Assembly (NCBI GenBank): GCA_003486675.1
Contig: DNGG01000623.1
Span: 1-5,721 of the forward strand
Length of the DNA: 5,721 nucleotides
Origin: Cyanobacteria bacterium UBA11372
GTDB lineage: Bacteria; Cyanobacteriota; Cyanobacteriia; Cyanobacteriales; Aerosakkonemataceae
Direction: 5' to 3'
Part shown: piece by piece, positions 1 to 4,450 of the stretch
Layout of the letters: the number at the start of each line of letters is the position of its first letter
Position numbering within the stretch: position 1 is the first letter of the stretch
Made by a program: the position numbers and the translations under genes
Notes under the pieces: model-generated
The model's input: only the letters and a program-made list of their open reading frames with translations
The model's database searches: none
What the model was told of the DNA's origin: nothing

Positions 1-86
1 TCGCCGACTTCAAACCCAATCTCAGCACCGATAGAATTGGGCAGCACCCTGGTAATTAAAGCTGGACGAATTGCAGTCTCGCTCAT
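1..86 (-). CDS. TIGR03279 family protein, N-terminal fragment (PDZ-like domain)
   Basis: Only the first 28 codons are inside the window; the gene continues past the left edge. The minus-strand frame opens with ATG at 86-84 and reads MSETAIRPALITRVLPNSIG, then AEIGFEVG. From memory, this matches the start of the cyanobacterial TIGR03279 family (putative Fe-S/radical-SAM-like oxidoreductases with DUF512), which begin with a PDZ-like segment of the form IRPA.I..VLP.SIA.E.GFE.GD. The biochemical role of the family is not established. The gene lies 71 bases downstream of uppP on the same strand, so co-transcription is possible. The ATG is part of a heptamer repeat unit, and no Shine-Dalgarno sequence is visible upstream. 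The call rests on a short stretch, so family membership is likely but not certain. Confidence 0.72.
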   Translation of the reverse strand, partial: MSETAIRPALITRVLPNSIGAEIGFEVG

Positions 87-125
87 TGCTAATTGCTCGT
101 TGCTAATTGTTAATTGTTCATTGCT
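84..125. repeat. Heptamer tandem repeat array (6 units, GCTAATT type)
   Basis: Six consecutive 7-base units read on the plus strand as CATTGCT, AATTGCT, CGTTGCT, AATTGTT, AATTGTT and CATTGCT. The dominant form is a cyclic permutation of GCTAATT. This resembles the short tandemly repeated repetitive (STRR) heptamers described in cyanobacteria. The first unit contains the start codon of the leftward TIGR03279 gene, and the last units form one arm of the hairpin at 109-151. The same heptamer family recurs after psbU and inside nadB in this window. Confidence 0.85.
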
Positions 126-151
126 ATTATCTGTAGCGATGAACAATTAAC
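109..151. repeat. 17-bp inverted repeat between uppP and the TIGR03279 gene
   Basis: Bases 109-125 pair with 135-151 at 16 of 17 positions; the exception, T122 opposite G138, could be a wobble in RNA. The loop is 9 bases (126-134). The hairpin starts 7 bases after the uppP stop codon in the direction of transcription. The stem is A/T-rich and no U-tract follows on the minus strand, so it is a poor intrinsic terminator. It may be a transcript-end or processing structure, or simply a by-product of inverted heptamer copies. Confidence 0.75.
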
Positions 152-157
152 CGCCTA

Positions 158-1135
158 TTAGATATTTTGCAACAATCCTGTGGCGATCGCTCCCAAAATT
201 ACCACCCCGAACACCAATCGGTAGGCGATAAACACAAACGTACTCTGGGTTTGTAAAAAACGTAACAACCACGCGATGGAAAGATAGGAAAATACTGCCG
301 CTGAAATTACTCCAACTAGCAGGGGAATTGCTCCAATACCAGCAAATCCTGTTTCTAGTACGCCTTTAAACTCGACTAATCCAGCCAGGGTAATTGCTGG
401 AATTCCGAGTAAAAATGAGAACCTCGCCGCTGTTTCTCGCTTCAAACTCATAAATAATCCAGCGGTGAGGGTTGAACCGGAACGAGAAACGCCGGGAATT
501 AACGCCATTGCCTGGGCTAACCCCATTAAAACGCCATCTTTGACGCCTAACTTGTTAAAATCGCGCTTGCGAGTTCCGACTTTTTCTGCTACTCCCAGCA
601 AGAGGGACATCACAATCGAAGCAGTGGCGATCGCTCCCATACTCCGGAGGGGCGAGTTATCAAAATCGGGAATAAATTGCTTAATCAGCAGTCCACAAAC
701 GACAATCGGTATGGTTCCCAGGGCAATTCCCACTGCCATGCGGAAGTCGTTATCTTGATAATCCTGGCGGGAAATTGCCGCGATCGCTCCCAAGGTAATA
801 TTCGTGATATCCCGCCAGAAGTACCACAGCACGGCGGCGATACTTCCCAACTGAATTACTGCTGTAAAGGCAACTCCCGGATCTCCCCACCCCAACGCTA
901 CCGGCACGACTTTTAAATGCGCCGTGCTGCTGATGGGCAAAAACTCGGTCAATCCCTGTACCGCCCCTAAAATAATTGCCTGAAATATATTTACCTGAGC
1001 CACATCACCCGCGACTGACGCCGGTGCAGTCGCCTGTGCCAGTTGCGTGCTAATAGCTTTTATGGGCAACGCCAGAATGGCGCTAGTCACTCCCATACTT
1101 GCGAATGTCAGTAGTTGATTTCTTGATAAAGCCAT
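158..1135 (-). CDS. uppP: Undecaprenyl-diphosphate phosphatase (UppP/BacA family)
   Basis: The enzyme hydrolyses undecaprenyl diphosphate to undecaprenyl phosphate in the plasma membrane, renewing the lipid carrier for peptidoglycan and other envelope polymers; extra copies give bacitracin resistance in other bacteria. The 325-residue product carries both family signatures: QGLTEFLPISSTAHL at 60-74 (with E64 and H73) and PGVSRSGST at 214-222 (with R218), followed by RFSFLLGIPA. Hydrophobic segments lie near 95-107, 135-152, 170-182, 200-213, 240-252, 268-291 and 300-322. It is longer than the roughly 270 residues usual in enterobacteria because of a hydrophobic N-terminal extension (about 1-45) before the core. 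I chose ATG 1135: the frame stays open to an ATG at 1276, but that extension only translates the octamer array (poly Cys/Pro/Ala/Ser) and is not credible. No clear ribosome binding site is visible. The TIGR03279 gene follows on the same strand. Confidence 0.93.
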   Translation of the reverse strand: MALSRNQLLTFASMGVTSAILALPIKAISTQLAQATAPASVAGDVAQVNIFQAIILGAVQGLTEFLPISSTAHLKVVPVALGWGDPGVAFTAVIQLGSIAAVLWYFWRDITNITLGAIAAISRQDYQDNDFRMAVGIALGTIPIVVCGLLIKQFIPDFDNSPLRSMGAIATASIVMSLLLGVAEKVGTRKRDFNKLGVKDGVLMGLAQAMALIPGVSRSGSTLTAGLFMSLKRETAARFSFLLGIPAITLAGLVEFKGVLETGFAGIGAIPLLVGVISAAVFSYLSIAWLLRFLQTQSTFVFIAYRLVFGVVILGAIATGLLQNI

Positions 1136-1162
1136 AGTGTTTTTGCTGATCGGGCTTCTTCG

Positions 1163-1234
1163 GCAGGTGGGCAGGCGGGCAGATGGGCAGGCGGGCAGGT
1201 GGGCAGAGGAGCAGAGGGGCACAGGGGCACAGGG
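1163..1234. repeat. Period-8 tandem array A (9 units, GCAGGTGG type)
   Basis: Nine contiguous octamers start at 1163: GCAGGTGG, GCAGGCGG, GCAGATGG, GCAGGCGG, GCAGGTGG, GCAGAGGA, GCAGAGGG, GCACAGGG, GCACAGGG. Identity decays toward the right-hand end. The array begins 27 bases upstream of the uppP start codon, so it would lie in that gene's leader if the promoter is further right. Its unit is nearly the reverse complement of the unit of array B at 1285-1355. The units abut without spacers, so this is a microsatellite-like array and not a CRISPR. Confidence 0.9.
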
Positions 1235-1241
1235 GGCATTT

Positions 1242-1253
1242 GAATGTACATTC
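1242..1253. repeat. Perfect 12-bp palindrome GAATGTACATTC
   Basis: GAATGTACATTC is identical on both strands and lies between octamer arrays A and B. It could be a binding site for a dimeric regulator, or the tip of the hairpin the opposed arrays would form. Nothing in the sequence decides between these or excludes chance. Confidence 0.6.
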
Positions 1254-1284
1254 TCCCCATCACCATAGCTGCCCATCTTCTCTG

Positions 1285-1355
1285 CTCACCTGCTCACCTG
1301 CTCACCTGCTCACCTGCTCACCCGCTCACCTGCTCACCCGCTCCCTTGCTCACTG
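1285..1355. repeat. Period-8 tandem array B (8 units plus partial, CTCACCTG type)
   Basis: Consecutive octamers start at 1285: CTCACCTG four times, then CTCACCCG, CTCACCTG, CTCACCCG, CTCCCTTG and a partial CTCACTG. The complementary strand reads CAGGTGAG, differing from the array A unit (cyclic CAGGTGGG) at one position. The array lies about 98 bases before the DUF3120 start codon, in the divergent gap shared with uppP. Confidence 0.9.
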
Positions 1356-1452
1356 TCGTCCAACTACGATAAGATCAACAATGCCCCCCTGGGGGATATT
1401 TTTTGTGATATCTTAAATAAAATTAACTAAAGTAACAAAAATTAAAAATACG
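1356..1452. promoter_or_regulatory. A/T-rich divergent leader region before the DUF3120 gene
   Basis: After array B the sequence turns A/T-rich. It contains a G/C block (CCCCCCTGGGGG, 1384-1395) followed by ATATTTTTT, a GATATC at 1407-1412, and TAAAAT at 1418-1423, which resembles a -10 element about 30 bases before the DUF3120 start. I find no -35 hexamer at proper spacing. Any promoter for uppP must also lie here or within the arrays. This is inferred from position and composition only. Confidence 0.3.
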
Positions 1453-2187
1453 TTGTTAAACAATACCTTGTCTGCCTACACACCCGTTCCTACCGCGATC
1501 GCAAAAACGCCGCCAAAGGCGAGCCAATCTGCCTCCTGGTGGCGGATTGGCTCTCAGAAAACCTGGCTAACCTTCGCGGCGGCATCTTTTCTGGTTTCAG
1601 TGCCGGTGTTTATCCAAGCGCCCTTAGTAAGGCTGCTGCCATGGTTGAGTTTGGTTTTAACAGTTGGCTGGTTAGGTTTGGCTGTGGCGCTGTGGAGGCG
1701 CAAGAAAACCCATATTTGGGGAGATTTACTGGTGGGTTTCACCTGGAGTTGGTTAGCTGGGTCGATTTATTGGGGTTGGTGGCGCTGGGAACCCCTAATT
1801 CACTTGCCGATTGAGGCGATTGGATTGCCCTTTGCTTTAATATGCTTGAGTCGTCGTTGGGGGCAGATAGGCAATTGGTTTTATCTCGGTTCCTTGTTGG
1901 GCACGGCGGTGACCGATCTGTATTTTTACTTAGTCGATTTGATTCCTTTTTGGCGTCAATTGATGCGGGTAGAACCGGAATTAGCGACACCGATATTGCA
2001 ACAAGCGATCGCACAAGTCCAAACACCCACGGGGATCGCATCAGCAGCAGCACTGGCTGTAATTCTCCTCATTGTGGGGACTTTACCGTTGCGCTCTGGG
2101 CAGTTACACTGGTGGGCGTTCAGTGGAGCAGTCTTGAGTACAATTATGGTGGATAGCCTGTTTTGGCTGGCTGCAAGAGCCGCCTAA
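1453..2187 (+). CDS. DUF3120 domain integral membrane protein
   Basis: The product is 244 residues and highly hydrophobic, with likely membrane segments near 38-58, 63-82, 93-109, 114-132, 141-163, 195-212 and 219-241. It is rich in Trp, as in WSWLAGSIYWGWWRWEPL at 98-115. Recognisable blocks are VFIQAPLVRLLPWLSL (52-67), GNWFYLGSLLGTAVTDLYFY (140-159), RQLMRVEPEL (168-177) and QLHWWAFSGAVLSTIMVDSL (217-236). These match my recollection of the cyanobacterial DUF3120 family, whose function is unknown; any transport role would be a guess. No ATG is available. I use TTG 1453, the first plausible start after the in-frame stop at 1414; TTG 1468 is an alternative, and the first 35 or so residues are weakly conserved in character. 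The gene diverges from uppP, and the following gene begins 298 bases later. Confidence 0.85.
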   Translation: MLNNTLSAYTPVPTAIAKTPPKASQSASWWRIGSQKTWLTFAAASFLVSVPVFIQAPLVRLLPWLSLVLTVGWLGLAVALWRRKKTHIWGDLLVGFTWSWLAGSIYWGWWRWEPLIHLPIEAIGLPFALICLSRRWGQIGNWFYLGSLLGTAVTDLYFYLVDLIPFWRQLMRVEPELATPILQQAIAQVQTPTGIASAAALAVILLIVGTLPLRSGQLHWWAFSGAVLSTIMVDSLFWLAARAA

Positions 2188-2485
2188 GCGAGCAGTTCAC
2201 CTTGCCTGTATTCCCAGCAGATCCAGTGCCTGAAGTGCTATTTTCTGGAAAAGACAGCGCTCGGGAACTGTAGTAATCGCTCTTGGCTAAGCAGGCATCC
2301 CTTTTGCAGGTTAGACTCGAACGAGTACTTGAGGGTGCGCGGGAATCTAAAAGGAATGCGCAAGCATTACCCATCTGGTCGAAGACTCGTTATCTGTTCG
2401 CCAAAAGGTGACGCGCAGCCCCATAAATCCCTCGGCTGTAGCCGAGATTGTCAAACACAAGGTTAAAAACTCTGGCTGGCTCTAG
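2188..2485. other. Non-coding stretch between the DUF3120 gene and the cyclase gene
   Basis: I find no credible gene in these 298 bases on either strand. They contain several potential RNA pairings. ATTCCC near 2209-2214 can pair with GGGAAT at 2341-2346, and CCTGAAGT near 2229-2236 pairs with ACTTGAGG near 2327-2334 at 7 of 8 positions; these are nested and so could form one long stem. A small hairpin with a GCAA tetraloop lies at 2353-2371. No tRNA is visible, and I could not match the region to a known RNA family. It probably holds the cyclase promoter and leader, and possibly a small structured RNA. Confidence 0.5.
2431..2446. repeat. Short hairpin CTCGGC-TGTA-GCCGAG upstream of the cyclase gene
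   Basis: A perfect 6-bp G/C-rich stem with a 4-base loop lies 39 bases before the cyclase start codon. The following sequence lacks a T-run, so it is not a standard terminator. It could be a leader hairpin or an operator half-site pair; the sequence does not show which. Confidence 0.5.
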
Positions 2486-3493
2486 GTGGCTTTTCAGTCG
2501 GTGGTGACTTTGCAACCCACTTCCACTCCTTATCTTTTACTGCGTACCGAATCCGGAAATCGCTACCTTCCATTAGTGGGCAGTCATTGCTGGACTATTG
2601 GTCGGAGTGATGACAACAACTTCGTAATCACAGACCGTTGGATTTCTCGGAACCATGCCATGTTGCAGTGCATGGAAACGGGAGAATTTTATTTAATCGA
2701 TCTCGGCAGTCGTAACGGCTCGTTTGTCAACGGACGACGAGTCAGCGTACCCGTAACTTTACGACACGGCGATCGCCTCACGTTCGGTCAAACCGAACTG
2801 GAATTTTTCTGCCCTGGCGGGATGCACCAGTCGTTCTCGACTGGTAACTTGGTCTCAGACGAGTTAACGGCGACTTCTGCGTTACACGTGCGCCGTCTAA
2901 TCTCGGTCATGGTGGTTGACATTCGCGACTTTACCGTTTTAACCAGGCAACTCGATGAAAAAATCCTCTCGGAAGTCATCGGTACCTGGTTTCGTCATTC
3001 CGGCAGCATTATTCGCAAATACGGCAGCTGGGTGGATAAATATATCGGCGATGCGGTGATGGCAGTTTGGTTTCATGGCAGCCAAAAAGTCACTACCAAC
3101 GAGATCGCTCAGGTGTGTGGGGCGTTGAACGATCTGTATAAAATGACGCGCGAGCTTAATCTGCAATACCCCTTACCCTTCCCGTTGCGAATAGGAGCGG
3201 GGATCAATACAGGGTATGCGATGGTAGGCAATACCGGCAGTGGCGATCGCCCAGACTACACCGCTCTGGGGGATACGGTGAATGCTGCCTTTCGCTTGGA
3301 ATCCTCTACCAAAGAACTGCGCCTCGATGTCGCTTTAGGCGAAGCAACTTACCAATACCTCTTGCCTTTGGGGATAGAGCAAGCTGGTTTCCAGCAACAT
3401 ACGGTACATCTCAAAGGCTACGATAGCCCGACAGTCACCTATGCCGGAACTTTTGTGGATCTGGATGCTCTATTGCAAAGGCAACTCCAGTGA
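2486..3493 (+). CDS. FHA-domain class III adenylate cyclase (Cya1-like)
   Basis: The predicted enzyme converts ATP to cAMP in the cytoplasm. The 335 residues have two parts. An FHA phosphothreonine-binding domain (about 16-110) shows GRS at 39-41, SRNH at 54-57 and GSRNGS at 74-79. A class III cyclase domain (about 136-325) has metal-binding D145 (VVDIRDF) and D189 (YIGDAVMAVW), purine-recognition K185 and T259, and transition-state N266 and R270 (NAAFRLE). K with T, rather than K with D, is the arrangement of the cyanobacterial class IIIb enzymes, some of which respond to bicarbonate. Length and architecture agree with my recollection of Synechocystis Cya1, linked to cAMP-dependent motility; orthology is inferred. 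There are no membrane segments. The start is GTG 2486, directly after an in-frame TAG at 2483; GTG 2501 or 2504 are alternatives that keep the FHA domain. Both neighbours are separated by long gaps, so it is probably monocistronic. Confidence 0.92.
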   Translation: MAFQSVVTLQPTSTPYLLLRTESGNRYLPLVGSHCWTIGRSDDNNFVITDRWISRNHAMLQCMETGEFYLIDLGSRNGSFVNGRRVSVPVTLRHGDRLTFGQTELEFFCPGGMHQSFSTGNLVSDELTATSALHVRRLISVMVVDIRDFTVLTRQLDEKILSEVIGTWFRHSGSIIRKYGSWVDKYIGDAVMAVWFHGSQKVTTNEIAQVCGALNDLYKMTRELNLQYPLPFPLRIGAGINTGYAMVGNTGSGDRPDYTALGDTVNAAFRLESSTKELRLDVALGEATYQYLLPLGIEQAGFQQHTVHLKGYDSPTVTYAGTFVDLDALLQRQLQ

Positions 3494-3689
3494 AATCGGC
3501 TTCTTGAGCGAGGCCACAGGCTTGATCGCAAACCCTCTGTCTGAAATAATCGAGCATGGGAAAAGCGGTAATGCGCTTAACACCCATAGGATTTAGGCTC
3601 ATATTCCCGGTTTTTAGCCAAAATTCTGGGTTTGATAGGGATAAATCTGCGAAAAACTGCCTTTGTGGCCTCGCCTGCGTCAGTCCTGA

Positions 3690-3743
3690 CCCAGTTTTGC
3701 TGCCCCTCGTGCAGCTGACTGAGAACGAACCCATAAAACTGGG
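3690..3743. repeat. Nested inverted repeats upstream of psbU
   Basis: CCCAGTTTT (3690-3698) is perfectly complementary to AAAACTGGG (3735-3743). Inside, GCTGC (3699-3703) pairs with GCAGC (3711-3715), stacked directly on the 5' arm. A competing pairing exists, because AAAACTG at 3653-3659 can also pair with CAGTTTT at 3692-3698, and GTCAG/CTGAC at 3679-3690 forms another small repeat. Whether this is transcribed with psbU depends on the unknown start site. Confidence 0.5.
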
Positions 3744-3799
3744 GTGTACGGTGCAAAAATTCGCAAACGGAGCTTTAATAATAAAAGCTTCAAAAACCG

Positions 3800-3805
3800 C
3801 ATAAT
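3800..3805 (+). promoter_or_regulatory. Candidate -10 element of the psbU promoter (CATAAT)
   Basis: CATAAT matches the sigma-70 -10 consensus at 5 of 6 positions, in the A/T-rich tract about 60 bases before the psbU start codon. No good -35 hexamer is present 16-18 bases upstream. The assignment rests on position and this hexamer only. Confidence 0.3.
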
Positions 3806-3850
3806 AATCTTTGATACATGCTGTGTGTGGGCAAAACACCCATCTTCGAG

Positions 3851-3856
3851 GGAGGT
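3851..3856 (+). promoter_or_regulatory. Strong Shine-Dalgarno sequence of psbU (GGAGGT)
   Basis: GGAGGT within GAGGGAGGTAG lies 7 bases before ATG 3864 and is the clearest ribosome binding site in the window. It fixes the psbU start at 3864 and rules out the upstream in-frame ATG at 3744. The other genes here lack comparable sites, fitting high translation of a photosystem subunit. Confidence 0.9.
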
Positions 3857-3863
3857 AGTGATT

Positions 3864-4292
3864 ATGAAACGATTGTTACGTTTGTTAACGATATTTGCTT
3901 TGGTCGTCGGATGCCTGGGATGGCTGGGTCAAACCCAAGCCGCAATGGCAGCTTCTTTGAGCGATCTCGCATTGCGCCCCACTCCGGTTTTAGCAGCCGA
4001 TGTACTGCGGAACAAGGTGGACAAAAAGTTAGGCGAGATGGGCTACAAAATCGACTTGAACAACACGAACTTGCGAGCCTTTAGGAGGCTGCCGGGGATG
4101 TTCCCCAATTTGGCGGCGAAAATTGTCGAAAATGCTCCCTACGAAAAGGTAGAGGACGTGCTGGACATTCCTGGGCTGAGCGATCGCCAAAAAGAACTGC
4201 TGCAAGCCAACCTGGATCAATTTACCGTCACTGATGTAGAGACATCCTTGGTCGAAGGCGACGATCGGATTAACAACGGTATCTATCGGTAA
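3864..4292 (+). CDS. psbU: Photosystem II extrinsic protein PsbU (12 kDa), precursor
   Basis: PsbU binds the lumenal face of photosystem II next to PsbO, CP43 and cytochrome c550, and stabilises the manganese cluster and its chloride and calcium environment. The precursor has 142 residues. The signal peptide has a short basic start (MKRLLR), a hydrophobic core to about residue 22 and a probable cleavage site after AMA (27-29), or after VLA (42-44) if processed later, leaving roughly 98-113 mature residues. The mature part shows family features: KIDLNNTNLRAF (62-73), a helix-hairpin-helix-like block AKIVENAPYEKVEDVLDIPG (85-104), FTVTDVETSLVEGDDR (120-135) and the end INNGIYR. ATG 3864 has a strong ribosome binding site 7 bases upstream. 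The stop codon is the first three bases of a heptamer array, and an intrinsic terminator follows 110 bases later. No frameshift is seen, and the key blocks are intact. Confidence 0.96.
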   Translation: MKRLLRLLTIFALVVGCLGWLGQTQAAMAASLSDLALRPTPVLAADVLRNKVDKKLGEMGYKIDLNNTNLRAFRRLPGMFPNLAAKIVENAPYEKVEDVLDIPGLSDRQKELLQANLDQFTVTDVETSLVEGDDRINNGIYR

Positions 4293-4338
4293 TGGCTAAT
4301 GGCTAATGGCTAATGGCTAATGGGTAATGGCTAATGGA
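4290..4338. repeat. Heptamer tandem repeat array (7 units, TAATGGC)
   Basis: Seven contiguous units: TAATGGC four times, then TAATGGG, TAATGGC and TAATGGA. The first three bases of unit 1 are the psbU stop codon. TAATGGC is a cyclic form of GCTAATG, one base different from the GCTAATT family at 84-125 and inside nadB. It is of the cyanobacterial STRR type and lies in the psbU 3' untranslated region. Confidence 0.95.
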
Positions 4339-4402
4339 AAAAATTATCCACCCGCCGCTTGCCCTTCGCACTTCCAGCTGGATAGTAAAAAGCTAAAAGC
4401 TC

Positions 4403-4438
4403 AAAATTCCCACTACTGTAGTTGTAGTGGGAATTTTT
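4403..4438 (+). terminator. Intrinsic terminator after psbU
   Basis: A perfect 14-bp stem (4403-4416 with 4424-4437) encloses a 7-base loop, with CCCACTAC and GTAGTGGG at its core, and the 3' arm ends in a run of five T (4434-4438). The 5' arm starts with AAAA, so the hairpin has the same form on the opposite strand and could act in both directions. It lies 110 bases after the psbU stop and only 12 bases before the chosen nadB start. Confidence 0.9.
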
Positions 4439-4450
4439 ACAGATATTATA

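Larger units (their letters stand above)
3494..3863. other. Non-coding stretch between the cyclase gene and psbU
   Basis: These 370 bases contain no gene I can support. Open frames exist on both strands but resemble nothing. No terminator with a T-run is apparent after the cyclase. The middle contains inverted repeats (see 3690-3743). The right third becomes A/T-rich (about 3765-3815), as expected for the psbU promoter, and the stretch ends in a strong ribosome binding site. Confidence 0.55.

Noticed and set aside
465..916. Plus-strand open frames opposite uppP.
   Set aside because: They are antisense shadows of a well-supported enzyme gene and have no family features.
1136..1276. A 47-residue N-terminal extension of UppP starting at an ATG at 1276 on the minus strand.
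   Set aside because: It only translates octamer array A into Cys/Pro/Ala/Ser-rich sequence; homologues have nothing like it, and ATG 1135 gives a normal family product.
1163..1355. A CRISPR-like array.
   Set aside because: Units are 8 bases, directly abutting and without unique spacers; these are tandem microsatellite-type arrays.
1384..1404. CCCCCCTGGGGG followed by a T-run as an intrinsic terminator.
   Set aside because: The stem would leave almost no loop, the T-run is displaced by several bases, and no plus-strand gene ends upstream.
2310..2330. A tRNA T-arm-like segment (GTTCGAGTC on the minus strand).
   Set aside because: It sits inside a small self-complementary ACTCG/CGAGT motif, and no acceptor, D or anticodon stems can be placed around it.
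3556..3804. An 82-codon plus-strand open frame between the cyclase gene and psbU.
   Set aside because: No recognisable motif, and it runs through inverted repeats and the A/T-rich promoter-like tract. A small gene cannot be fully excluded.
3435..3839. A 134-codon open frame on the minus strand opposite the cyclase 3' end and the psbU upstream region.
   Set aside because: The product resembles no family I know, overlaps the cyclase end antisense and would run through the probable psbU promoter; no ribosome binding site is evident.
3744..3863. A 40-residue upstream extension of PsbU from an ATG at 3744.
   Set aside because: The strong GGAGGT site and the signal peptide beginning at ATG 3864 fix the start; the extension would bury the signal peptide.
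4427..4450. GTG 4427 as the nadB start.
   Set aside because: It lies within the 3' arm of the psbU terminator and would add residues unlike NadB N-termini; it stays a weak alternative.
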